A DNA stretch of 64,000 bases from Parasponia andersonii. Lineage: Eukaryota > Streptophyta > Magnoliopsida > Rosales > Cannabaceae. A model generated the notes under the pieces. The model saw nothing but the letters and a program-made list of their open reading frames with translations, was not told the DNA's origin and did not search any database. The DNA lies in assembly GCA_002914805.1 (NCBI GenBank), contig JXTB01000285.1:1-64000 (forward strand), read 5' to 3'. Made by a program: the position numbers and the translations under genes. Positions 12,216 to 23,705 of the stretch are shown here, one piece after another. Every line of letters begins with the position of its first letter. Within the stretch, counting starts at the first letter, position 1.

Positions 12216-14100
12216 ATGGCAAACACCAGAAATACTACCAGAAATACCGGAACTAGCCAAAACCCTAAAGCACTGATGCTGCATAGGTAGATCTTGCTCA
12301 GGATCAGCCTGCCGTGACCGCACCAGAAAATATTGTCCAGAGTCAGGATCGCATGGAGGAGGCATTGGTGAACCTTCAGCAAATCACTAGTCAGATTAAT
12401 GACTCTCTACGACGGCTTGCGAAAGGATAGATGGTGACTTCTCCACAGCACGAACGTCTCAAAGGACGTCCTGCTCAATAACCTGAGAGGAATTCAGATC
12501 CTAGAGATAGGGAACCACGACCAGTATAAAGCTCGGCTGGAATGTCATGGAGATCGCACCTCTAAAGGAAAAAGCAAGATCACAGACTCACCTCTGGAAT
12601 CAAGTACTGAATATTTGAGCACTGATCGTGATCGTGGACAACCTTCTTAGAGAGCAACCGTCAATCATGATAGTCTAAACAACGAGCAAAAACGTCAATT
12701 GATGAGCATCTTTGAAAGGATTAGTAGGAGTCTCGATAGAATCTTGCAGACTTAAGACAATATCTAGAATAGTAACGTAGTTAGGAGCGATCCATATCGC
12801 ACCATAATAACCAAAGTCAATCTCGTCGCACTATTTCATTGGAATCCCTACAAAGGTCGTAGCAAACTCTGCCTGACCAACCCCGCCTTATATCATGATA
12901 ACAACCAAAGGCCACTCCTACCACCAGTAGGAGGGAATATTCTCCCTCTGAATTTCGATGTTCATAATTTAAGAATCGCGTTAGATGCACTTGCTAGCTA
13001 GGACGATGATCTCGCTGATGGGTATTGTCAATCGCCATTCAGTGAGGAGGTTCGAGCTGCTGCCTTACCTACTAGGTTCAAACTTCCCACCATAAACATT
13101 TTTGATGGAAAAACTGATCCGCAGGACCATATGGATCACTTCAGCGACCTGATGGAACTTCATCGTGTCGATGATCTCACACGCTACAGATATTTTGCTA
13201 TAATTCTCATATGAGCAGCGAAGAAGTGGTTCCGAGGACTTAAGTCTGGTTCAATCTCGTCCTGATAATAGTTTCAGACTACATTCTTGAGGCAATTCCA
13301 AGCCCGAAGAATTTTACTATTCTATTGGTCAGTCTGTCTGTTATTCGGTAAGGTCTGGAGGAAACTCTACGATATTACCTAAATCATTTTATCTCAGAGT
13401 TGGCAAAGGTCAACAAACCACCTGAAGGAGGAGTTTTAACTCTAATGATGGCTAGGATACGACTAGAGACTAAACTCTGGGAAGAGTTACTTGAGCGAGA
13501 ATACAGAACCCTTGAAGACTTCTATCGAAGAGTTGGTCGACATCTAAGGGTGGAATCTTCACGCGAGAATCTTCATAAGACGACAAAGGGAGGAAAGGAT
13601 ACTGCTGAAGATGCGACCACAAACAACAACAATAATGACAAGAAGTCGAACAAAAGGAGTAATGAACAATCGACTGGGAAACAGCCCAAACAGAAAAAAC
13701 AGGAGATTCCAAGAGCTCCCATAAGGTTCAATAACTATACTGAACTGAATGCACCCATAGATCATATCTATGCGGTCACAAATCAGCAGGAGTGGTATCG
13801 TCAACCGAAACTGATGAAAAGAGATAGAGATAGGCATAATCCCAACAAGTTCTACCGGTATCTTAATGACATTGGACACGATACCAATAACTGCTTTGCT
13901 TTGAATGATGAAATCGAAAGATTAATTAAAGAAGGGCAGCTGCGGCAGTATACAAAATAGAATAATGAAAGGCGAGAAGAAAACTGACAGCGACCTCCAG
14001 AAATTCAATGCGAGGTGCGAACTATTTTTGTAAGACTGCACATTGGTGGAGATTTGAAGAGGGTGCAAGATAGGTACGCATGAGAAATACGACAACAATC
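12216..14100 (+). pseudogene. gag of element B, broken
   Basis: The ATG at 12216 starts MANTRNTTRNTGTSQN, matching A after a small in-frame insertion. Recognisable gag parts are FDGKTDPQDHMDHF near 13102 and a long open stretch at 13400-13960. That stretch has a basic linker (KKSNKRSNEQSTGKQPKQKK) and a zinc-knuckle-like GHDTNNCFAL. Stops include TAG at 12427-12429, where A has CAG. Some of B's positions are better preserved than A's and some worse, so the two copies decayed separately. Confidence 0.78.
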
Positions 14101-14218
14101 ATTAACTAATGTCATGCATCTTGAACAGCGACCACAAATTCTTCAACGGGTACCAGATATGGATATTACCTTCATGAAGTAGGATGCTAGGGAGGTCTAT
14201 TATCCGCACAATGATGCA

Positions 14219-14556
14219 TTGGTCATAAAGATCAACTGTGGAAGCACACAACTATGGCGGATATTAGTCGATAATGGAAGCACCGTTGACATCTTATACT
14301 ATGACACCTTTAAAAATATGGGATTGAGTGAAAGTGATCTAAAGCCCGCTGTCACTCCCCTTTACGGATTTACTGATAATAGTATAATGTCTAGAGACAT
14401 GATTGAGTTAATGGTCAATATTAGAACTTATCCTAGGGTTTCGACGGTAATAACCCAATTCTTAGTTGTGGATTGTCTCTCTGCATTTAATGTTATACTA
14501 GCAAGACCAACATTGAGGGAACTTCGAGTAGTTACTTCAATTTACCACCTCGCTAT
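14219..14556 (+). pseudogene. Protease fragment of element B
   Basis: This aspartic protease part reads ILVDNGSTVDILYYDTF and keeps the catalytic Asp that A has lost. It runs to RVVTSIYHLA and is then cut by the deletion junction. The remaining frame reads into the antisense region and has no meaning there. Confidence 0.82.
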
Positions 14557-15179
14557 GTGGATAGTTTTTATTACTTGGTTCGATCACTTACTCGCATAAA
14601 AGAAGCTGAAATCTGATGGGTTCGATTTCACTTGGTAGAACCAAGCAAACTCTTCAGGTGTAAGGGATTCTAAACCTAATTTATAGTATAATATGTACAG
14701 ACCTATCATGTATCTATATGTGTTTGGGGTTAGTTGAAAATAGACAACTCCATAATAGTCGACGATCAATTTTATATATGGATGAAGTGGGAGGTGGACA
14801 CCATATCTGAGAACTACTTCTGAAAATGAGGCGATTCCACGAGGAAGTGTGTGTGGTTGATTGAACTCTGTGGATAGGCAAAGAAGGAGCATACGATCTT
14901 TCTGAGCTTATTTGTTGTACAGCTCGTCTTCATATTAGTACATGACCATTCTCCCTCTGCATAGTGATAACCTGTTGTAAATACAGGGGCATACCTGATA
15001 TGCCGAGGCCATTGGTCTTGAGGGAGGTCATCTATGCGAGGACTACTTTACCTGACCCCGGTTATTTCTACTTCAGGTTCTGGCTCAAGATAGTCTTCGA
15101 GGTTTATAGAGCTAATGATTGTATTGGATGATTATCCTGAGAATGCATTTTCTTCCCTAAATTCCTCACTACTAGACAT
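14557..15179 (-). pseudogene. Antisense gene fragment of element B, PF04195-like
   Basis: On the minus strand the ATG at 15179 starts MSSSEEFREENAF, as in A. It is followed by the acidic EDYLEPEPEVEITGV and then the LPLHPYIKLIVDYYGV and FQLTPNTYRYMIGL parts of the PF04195-like domain (14892-14584). The gene is cut off at 14557 by the deletion. At least two stops and a frame change break it. Its domain is as well kept as in A, though B lost all of RT and integrase. Confidence 0.68.
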
Positions 15180-15606
15180 CTGAAAGAAGAAATATGGGAT
15201 GGGTTTAGTCCTATATGAGTGTCGGGTATCTTTGCTACATGCGAGCAATTTGGGGCCACAAATCCTAGGATTGTACCGACAACAAGTTGTTCATCGAATT
15301 TTTTCTAATCAATCTATGGATTCATCAAAAATTGTTCGAGCAACTCTTCGGTAATTCATCACTCGACTGATTTTGGTTTTCAAATATCAGGATTTCAGAT
15401 CCTAAATTTCTTCTATGGGTTCGTCTATCAATCATCTAAAAGTAATTTATTCAGTAAGTTAATGGAGATATTATGAGATATTCCCATTTTTCAGTCCATT
15501 TGAATATGGGGATGGGTTTATGTTCGGGGCATTTAGGCTTTACGATTCTTCTTTCTATTTCTAGAAATAAGCTCTGTAAATAAGGGTTTTCTGAAAATCG
15601 AAGAAC

Positions 15607-15658
<52 letters not shown>

Positions 15659-16281
15659 TATGCTAACCTTTTTTCGGAGACTGAAGAACCGAGATGTCGT
15701 CTGAAAGATTATGGTGATGACTTCGTCGGAGAAGATGATGAATTTGTGCGAGCTGAAAAATGAAAAGGGACGCTAGGAGGATTTGTCTTATGGATGCTTC
15801 GGATTTCAGAAGAAATGAAAGAAGAACAGGAGGCAAAAGGGTTCGAGTTTTGAAGAGGAGGCGGATAGATTTTTGATATATATATCTCAAGCATCATCAA
15901 ATCACATCCGTAGATCAAGGCATTTAATTTTCGGATCTAATAGCCGAAGTTCACACGGTAGTTAATTTTTGAAATTAAATGAGTATTTTTTCAAAATTTG
16001 AAACATCTCGATTTAAGACAACAGCTGGCGTCATCGCTATCATCTTGTCTGCTCAAAGACGGAGAAGTATTCTTGAGTTTTGCTATTCTCCTGAGAAAAG
16101 GCACCACATGTTTGCATCTATTTAGAATAAGTATGCATGGTTCTGAACAGATAGGATTTGAGAATTGGTGACTCTTCGAAGATCTCAAGATTATGTCATG
16201 ATGTCATATTTTTTAAGCTCGCATTTATCAGAGAAGGAAACTCCATTTTATCCTAAAGAACTAATGGAGGTGGGAGACAAT
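15180..16281. other. 3' non-coding part of element B
   Basis: This stretch matches A at 10385-11445. No sense gene is present. It holds a GA microsatellite and ends with a purine-rich tract (GGAGGTGGGAGA, 16267-16278) before LTR 3. Confidence 0.6.
15611..15655. repeat. (AG)n microsatellite
   Basis: About 22 uninterrupted AG units. Element A has only AGAGAGAAAA at the same place (near 10811), so the run grew in B after the two separated. Confidence 0.95.
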
Positions 16282-16889
16282 TGTTGTGCAGTCTAAAATC
16301 TATATATTGGTCAATGCCAAAAAGGGAAAATTAGCGACAAGTTGGACGTGTCAGGTCACATGAGAATTTTTTTTATCAAAGTGTGAGCTCCTCCGAATGA
16401 GTTAAGTGCGACCAATATGAAAAGGAAACTAGATCAAGCTTCATCAAATAAGTAATCTACAAAGAAAGGGAAACAAAGTTTCTCTTTGAAGATCGACTAA
16501 TCATTCCATTTAAGTTATTACTCAATTATATTGTTACTCAAATTGTATTTTCTAATTATTCACTTACCCATTTTCACAATTGGGAAATATTGAGCTACCC
16601 TCACCTATATAAGGGGAGTTCAATGCTGCTGTGAGGGACTTTTACTTTTACTTCTTTTTTTTGGACAACATTATGTATTTTAGCTCTTGGAATCCCAACC
16701 TTGAGACTTAACAAAACTCTTGTAATTCTCTAGAAAATAGTGAAAAATAGTGGACGCAAGCTCATCTTTTTTGGGGCTGAACCACTATAAAATTTTCATC
16801 TCTTTACTTACTTTGATTTATCCACCATTTTCACACAAGTCACATCTTGTAATTTCCTAAATTTATTGTTGACAAAACCTCCGTCAACA
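16282..16889 (+). repeat. LTR 3 (3' LTR of element B)
   Basis: This 608-bp LTR starts TGTTGTGCAG and ends CGTCAACA. It is about 100 bp shorter than LTRs 1 and 2, mainly because its 25-bp repeat array is contracted. TATATAA is at 16596-16602. Confidence 0.9.
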
Positions 16890-18614
16890 GCGTGTAAATA
16901 TTAAACAATAACGATGTGATATATGTTCTTAAAATAAGTATCGTTGACAAGAACATATTTTCACAAACTTGATAATTAACGCGTGTCTTTCTTAGTTCTA
17001 AAATAGGCGATAAACTTGTGTTCATAATTTGTATTATTTGAGATGTTAAAAGGTACGGATCAAGAAATTAACGATGTAGACCCTGCTATTTTGGTAATGC
17101 ATTATTATATGCATTGAGAATATATGTTTATAGATATGGAATCCACAACTCTATTATATAAAGAAGTGAATACTACCTCGAAGAGTTGTAAGAGTTTAGA
17201 TAATTTAAATTTTTAGCTAAGTAATTAATAAAATTAGATATTTTATTAACTGAAGACAATCTATAAGTCTGGTTATCTATTAGATATAGTCTTATATCAA
17301 GGAATTAAAAGATATAATTAGAGAGTAAAATGGTAGTTTTACCCAACTCAAATTATTGGTATTCATATAGGGATACACATGCATATATTAATTATCTAAT
17401 AGACATAATTTTAATTATAAAGTATCTTGTGATATTTATTTAATTCAAGAGTACAGTTTGGACATTTAGTATAATAAGTCCATAACTAATAGTATAAGCT
17501 AACTTTATTAAGAGTTAATTATAACTAAGTTTTTATCTATCAGAATTTGAATTAAATAGGTCCATTTGAGTCCCCAATATTTTGGGTTACATGAGATCAA
17601 TTTGACTCAAATAGTTTTTTGGGTAATTATACAAAAAGGGAGAAAGGCTGGACTGATGGGTGGGCTATTAGTGGCCGCCTCACTGCTAAATTAGCAATGA
17701 TTTTCGGCCAGCCCATGGACCCTAGGGCTAGCCAAAAACTCCTTAAGGGAGGAGTCTTATTATGTATTAATTCAGTTTTGACTGAAATATTAGTTGGTAG
17801 CTGCATAGAATAGTAAGAAAAAAAAATTCTTGGAGCCACTATTAAAAGTCATTAGAGTTCTTGGATTCTCACTTAGAGGTTGATCAAGATCGAGATATCC
17901 ACACATCTCTATATTTACAAGCAAAGAAGGAAGACTAATTAGTTGAGATACACATTCTCTTACATATATTTAGACCATAACAAATATCCTAAAAGATTTT
18001 ATGAAAAACTAAAATCGAGAAAAATTTTTGTTTTCCATTGCTCATCTTTGATTTTGTCACATTTTTCGTAAATAATAACCAAAGTTATACTTTTCTTTCA
18101 CTAAGTATTAGTTTCAGTCTTTGTTCCTTGCCACCACCAGCTCTTTTGTCTATTTAGCGATTTATATTACCATTTGGGATAAATAATCTAAAATCAAAAA
18201 GCTATATAGGACAAGAACAATCACCATTTTGGTTGCTTCTCTTGTGAAAATCCGTCTTCTTTACACAATTCGAACGATTTTTCCTGTTTGGTTGAAACTC
18301 ATATGCGGCATTACCATATAATGAGGGTTGTAGCCAAAGCTTCTGTACTTCTCCATTGATTCAGAGCTTGAAATATGTTGAAACAATAGATGGGATTGTT
18401 CTAAAGTGCTTGAGGTATTTGGAGGCTAATTTTATAATAATTTGATACGTGTTTATTTTAGATTTGAGAAGTAGCATGAAACCCATGATATGTTGGATGG
18501 AATGTTGCTGAGAAATGTGGTTATTTGGACAATTGTCATTGATGGATATTTGAGTTCTAGTTTGGTTTCGATGATGATGCTTTGAGATTGTTTGAATAAT
18601 CCAAACTACTGATT
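16890..18614. other. Intergenic DNA between elements B and C
   Basis: No recognisable gene. The longest ORFs (17619-17813 plus, 18361-18630 minus) lack known motifs. The stretch is AT-rich. Confidence 0.6.
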
Positions 18615-18952
18615 TGTTGTGAGCTATCACATGGGAAGTACCTGATGGTCATATGCTTAGAAAAAGTCCAGTAGTGGTTTTTAAGGATCCCGAGTCTTTA
18701 GCTATTTTTATTTAATAATGTGCAATGTATTTTAAGTGCTTGCTATTTTGTTGGTTTGTTGGCTTTATTCCTAGTTTAATGTTGATGGTCATATATATAT
18801 ATATATTCATGCTTTAGTGAAATAAAAGGCAGATCAATTATTCATCAACTTATGAGTTGTCTGGGAGATGCTAAACCCTCGAACCTTTAGCAATTTATGT
18901 TTATTGTTTTCTTTCCTAATTTTCATAGCATTGAATCCTTGCGATCGTAACA
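18615..18952 (+). repeat. 5' LTR of element C
   Basis: 338 bp, TGTTGTGAGC...GATCGTAACA. It matches 20913-21223, except that 18841-18898 is absent from the 3' LTR and the AT microsatellite is shorter here. Confidence 0.92.
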
Positions 18953-18956
18953 TTTC

Positions 18957-18968
18957 TGGTACCAGAGC
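18957..18968 (+). other. Primer binding site (tRNA-Met type)
   Basis: TGGTACCAGAGC starts four bases after the 5' LTR. It differs by one base from TGGTATCAGAGC, the usual plant initiator tRNA-Met primer site. Confidence 0.88.
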
Positions 18969-18977
18969 GAGGATCTC

Positions 18978-20907
18978 ATGGAGTACCACGTGAAGCATTT
19001 GGAAGGGATGGTGGCAACACTAACAGCAAGTCAAAAAGAAATCTCTAATGATCATAAAGAGCTCATTACTCATCTCACTGACAGGATGGACAGAATCAAT
19101 CAGCAAGTCTTAGGGAAGTATCATGCAGAAGCCAGCGATCATTCCGAGAACCGGCACCCAGGACTACAAGAACAACATTCCTCCTCGACGACTGGTGGCT
19201 CTTTGAATAGCTTTGTGGCCACAACTATAAAGCTAGATTTTCCGAAATATGACAGCAAGGATGATCCAACGAATTTGATTTGCGAGGCTGAGAAATACTT
19301 TGCATTAGTTCTTGCTATGCAAAAATGGAGGCCATATCTGCTTGGGAGGAAGTTTATAGTATGAACCGACCATCAAAGTCTTAAACATCTGTGGACCCAA
19401 AAAATCACCATCATGGCTCAACAAAGATGGCTTTATAAGTTAATGCATGGGATACGATTTTCAGGAAGAGTACAAGAAAAGAGGAGAAAATGTGGTCGCA
19501 GACGCTCTCTCTCGCCGACATGAGCTAGACCAAGATGCATGATCTTTGTTAGTGTTATCTCAACTATTACCTCATTAGCTAGAAGCCATTAGAGAAGAAG
19601 TTTCTACTAACTTTACTCTTCAAGCCATGTTAGCAAAATTCAACAAGGAGAAGTAGTTGGTCTATGGCGAGTGGTTGACAGTATTATTTTGTTCAAGGAT
19701 CGCATCTTCCTAGCAACAGAGTACAAACTCACAACAGCAATCATCAATGAGTTTCATAGCAGCACCCATGAAGGCTATGTCAAAACTTTCCAACGCATCA
19801 AGGCTGATTTTTATTGGCAACATACGCGGAGAGATATTAAAGAATTCATTCGTAGTTGTGATATCTGCCAATGCCATAAAATTGAAACTATGGCTCTAGC
19901 AGGATTATTAGAACCCCTTCTAATTCCTACTCGTATTTGGGATGAAATTTCTATGAATTTTATTGAAGGGTTGCCACATTCAAATGGAAACCATACTTAA
20001 TGTAGTGGATAGATTCTCTAAGTGTGGACATTTCCTTCCATTGCATAAGTCCATAGTATGTGACAGGGATCCTACTTTCACTAATGCATTTTGGAGGGAG
20101 TTGTTTCGTCTAAATGGTACCTCATTTAATTTCAGTTCAGGCCATCAACCGCAAATTGACGGGCATAGCGAGATCATCAACAAGACACTAGAAATGTAAC
20201 TCCGATGTTTCGCTAGTTCACGACCGAAACAATGGATGAAACGGCTTGCTTGGGCAGAGTACTGTTATAATACTAGTTGGCACTCAGCAATCAAAACAAC
20301 ACTGTTTGATTTAGCATATGGACGATACATTCCAGGTATGGCTAAAACATAAGTTGATTTGTCGTGATCGGGTTCTCAAAAAGGCACGAGAGAGTATCTC
20401 TAAAGCACAGGAAAAAAGGATGAAGAAATTTTATAATTTCTCAACATGTGGAGCGAGAATTCCAAGTGGGGGATTTGATCATAACTCAAGTGGTAATCTT
20501 ATCGTCAGTCATCTATGACCTTGAGGGAAAAAAAAAAAAAAAAAAAAAACCACAAGCTTTCTGCTCGATACTATGGACCATATGAAGTATTGGAAAGAAC
20601 TGGAAAGATAGCTTATCGGTTGAATTTACCATCCACCTTTAAGATACATCCAGTCATACATGTTTCTAAGCTCAAGAAGAAAATTAGACAAGGAAAAATG
20701 GCATTTCAAACTCTGCTGGAAGTTACTTTCGATGACTCATTCACGCCAATTCCGCAAGCGATCTTGGAACAACGAATTCTTAAAGGAAAAAACAGGAGGT
20801 TTTGGTCCATTGGCAAAGGGTTATTGCCAGCTGAAGCTACCTGGGAAAAATATGATACCATTCAAGAAAAGTTAACCTCGAGGACGATGTTGGTTCTTAA
20901 GAGGGAA
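18978..20907 (+). pseudogene. gag-RNaseH-integrase remnant of element C
   Basis: The ATG at 18978 starts MEYHVKHLEG, a coiled Gag N-terminus reaching FPKYDSKDDPTN. Near 19305 it runs straight into RNase H sequence (VLAMQKWRPYLLGRKFIV, then TDHQSLKHLW after a TGA stop). Integrase follows at 19671-20200 with HHCC (FHSSTHEGY, CDICQCHK), DRFSKCGHF, CDRDPTFT and GHQPQIDGHSE. A C-terminal stretch (20515-20907) has RYYGPYEVLERTGKIAYRL and ends in a chromodomain-like remnant (AILEQRIL, EATWE). The order and tail fit a plant chromovirus. Several stops and a poly-A run at 20528-20550 break it. Confidence 0.82.
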
Positions 20908-20912
20908 TGAGA

Positions 20913-21101
20913 TGTTGCGAGCTATCACGTGGGAAGGACGTGATGGTCATATGCTTAGAAAAAGGTCCAATAGTGGTTTTTAAGGGTCCCGAGTCTTAAG
21001 CTATTTTTATTTAAGAATGGGCAATGTATTTCAACTACTGTGCTATTTTGTTAGTTTGTTGGCTTTATTCCTAGTTTAATGTTGATTGACGTTATAACTT
21101 T

Positions 21102-21137
<36 letters not shown>

Positions 21138-21223
21138 TGCTTTAGTGAAATAAAGGGCAGATCAATTATGTTTATTGTTTTCTTTCCAAATTTTCATAGT
21201 ATTGAATCCTTGCGATCGTAACA
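20913..21223 (+). repeat. 3' LTR of element C
   Basis: 311 bp, TGTTGCGAGC...GATCGTAACA. The AT run at 21104-21134 is longer than in the 5' LTR. Confidence 0.92.
21104..21134. repeat. (TA)n microsatellite
   Basis: About 15 TA units within the 3' LTR of C. The 5' LTR has fewer at 18791-18806. Confidence 0.95.
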
Positions 21224-21228
21224 TGATT

Positions 21229-23700
21229 AACGACATATCAAGAAAATCTAAATTAACGCTTTCTTAGTTAGGCTATTATCGCTACTACGAAGAATAGAGT
21301 TTGAAACATTACCATTCTCTTTGGCTTTTACTTTAGTCATTAGTGATGATGTTGGAGGAAGGAACTGAGTAAAGGATTTCAAGAACTTTTGGATGCTGGT
21401 CCGATTGTTTTATATTGAGAGCATATTAGGGAGGGGGAGAAAGTGTAACTTAATTTTTTTTACTAGATTAATTAATGAAAATATGAAAATGCTGCCACGT
21501 CATCTTTTCCATTAATTTATACACTATATGATCTTTGAAGGAGTGAGCAATTTTGTTACAAATAAATAATACAAGAGAATATGCAATGAAAAATAGTTCG
21601 GTACAAAAGTCTACAGAGTCAATAATTCAAGGGGGAAATTTTTCAATTTGTCTTTTTTTTTTTTTTTTTTATATACTTGCTTTCACACTATATTAATAAC
21701 TCATAATTTTTTTGGTAGTTTATGATTTTTTTAATGTATTTTTAATTATATTATTATTTCTTGAGTCCGAATCAAAATTAGGATTTGATTTTCGAATTAA
21801 TTTTATAAAAATTATTGATTTTTTTACATAATATGCATATTCTATTTAGTTAATGATTTATTTTTAAATACGTAAAGTTCATATTATTATAAGGGATTTT
21901 ACATTTTAGAAATAAGCATATTGTTTTACACATATAAAAAAAGCATATGCCAAATTAATGGAAAAATGAGTATAGTATTTGAAATACCAATTTTATCTTT
22001 AGATTTCACGCTACTTACAATTAAGAATGTAAAAACCCAAGTTCTCTAATATTCAGGCGCATTGCTTATAACTTTGTTTAGACTTCAGAGATTTTTGTAA
22101 TTAATCATGGTATANTATATATTATTTTTACTACTTTGTTAATTAATGTACCTACTAAAAGACGTAACCAAAATTGCTTTAGTTTCTTTTATATATATAT
22201 ATATATATATCTTTAAATAATCTCGTTTTCTTATGTAGAAATATCATATATTTACACTTGAAAATAGTTCTTAGTTGTTACGTCATCTAGACCAAACACA
22301 GATTGAATAAAAGCATATATACCTACCGTAACAACAAACAGTCATAAAAATGTATACTAATGGGACCAGCGGCAATGCCAAGATTATGGATACAACTATT
22401 ATATATAGAGTAGTAACTCAGTTTAATGACAATAAATTAGACTTAGTTAAAGAATACAACTAATCTTATTTGTAAATTTCGTTCAATGAATTGCAGAAAA
22501 ATATTTGGGAATTAGAAAAAAAAACTTAAACTAATAATTATAGGTTCAGTATAAAAAACTTTAACGGAATAATTTTATACGTTTAATGTATTACAATAAA
22601 TATATATAGTAAATGTATTAAGATAAAGACAATTATTTGGGAAATTAGAAAAAAAAACAAACTTACATGTAAAAAATTTTACAGATTCAATGTAAAAAAT
22701 AAATTTGATATAAAAATATATCTTGGTCTACGTACATATTTTCATTAATAATTTCAAATATTAAATAAAGAAAAGAGCTACTAAAATTATTTTAAAATTA
22801 GAGTAAAAAAGAACTTAAACGTTCAATGTAAATAAATTAAAAAAGCTTTAATGTACGTTCAATGTAAAAAAAAATTTTAAAAACTTTAACGTAACAATTT
22901 TATAGATTTAATGTATTATAACAATTATAAATAGTAAATATATTAAAATAAGGGCAATTATTTGGGTAAAAAAATTTAAAAAAGGCCAGACAAACTTAAA
23001 GCGTAAAAATATTATAGGCTCAATGTAAATAATAAAATTGATATAGAAATATGTCTTGGTCCACGTGCATTTTAGTAGGGAAAAAACGAACTTAAACGTT
23101 CAATGTAAATAAATAAATAAATAAAACTTTAACGTTTAATTTTAATAATAATTTTATAGGTTCAACGTATTAGAATCAATATAAATAATAAATATATTAA
23201 GATAAGGATAATTATTTAGGAATTAAAAAAAAAACGAACTTAAACTTCTTGGTCCATGTGCATTTAAACAAACTGAAACGTAACAATTTTTTGCATTAAT
23301 AATTTCAAATATTAAATAAAGAAAAGAGTTAAATTAGGATCAATTATAGCATAAAAAATAAGAATTAAATTAGGAAATTTTCAATAAAATTTAAAATTAG
23401 ATAAACTAAGGATAATTATTTGAGAATTACAACAAATAACAAAAATCAGACTTAAATGTCTTGGTAATAGTAAATATATTAAGATAAGGCCAATTGTTTG
23501 GGTAGAATAAATTAAAATTTTAAAAAAAAAAAACAGAAAAATTCAAAGCATAAAAATATGAATAATTCTTGAGGTACTCTTTTGTACTAAAATTTTAATA
23601 CCAATACACGTAGTATGTGATTTATTACTACTCAATTGGTAATAATTTTTATTTTATTTGTGGTAAGTATTGACACATCAATTAGATATTGACAACTTAC
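21229..23700. other. AT-rich intergenic DNA with diverged repeats
   Basis: No gene is visible. From about 22480 to 23560 short blocks recur in loose order: AACTTAAACGTTCAATGTAA, AATTATTTGGGAATTA, and TTGGTCCACGTGCATTT. The same blocks occur on the other side of element D (36250-36840), so D landed inside an older repeat-rich region. One unknown base is at 22115. Confidence 0.65.
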
Positions 23701-23705
23701 ATACC
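23701..23705 (+). repeat. Left target site duplication of element D
   Basis: ATACC directly before the 5' LTR, matched exactly by 36149-36153 after the 3' LTR. Confidence 0.92.

Larger units (their letters stand above)
11446..16889 (+). mobile_element. Gypsy element B, internally deleted copy sharing an LTR with A
   Basis: B uses LTR 2 (11446-12154) as its 5' LTR and LTR 3 (16282-16889) as its 3' LTR. The inside matches A through gag to mid-protease, then jumps near 14551-14558 to the antisense domain, equivalent to A position about 9745. About 5.7 kb holding RT, both RNase H domains, integrase and most of the antisense gene is missing. CCTCG occurs at both break sites in A (near 4028 and 9743), which fits a short-homology deletion. 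B could only have moved with proteins from another copy. Confidence 0.88.
18615..21223 (+). mobile_element. Chromovirus-type gypsy element C, internally deleted
   Basis: This 2.6 kb element has LTRs at 18615-18952 and 20913-21223. The 5-bp target duplication TGATT stands at 18610-18614 and 21224-21228, which fixes both ends. A primer site like the 3' end of tRNA-Met follows the 5' LTR. Inside, the start of gag is joined directly to RNase H. Integrase follows, then a tail with a chromodomain-like end. Protease and the RT core are absent. A full-length relative would be roughly twice as long. Confidence 0.9.

Noticed and set aside
18361-18630. An 89-codon minus-strand ORF
   Set aside because: It runs across the precise left end of element C, so it cannot predate the insertion as one gene, and has no known motif.
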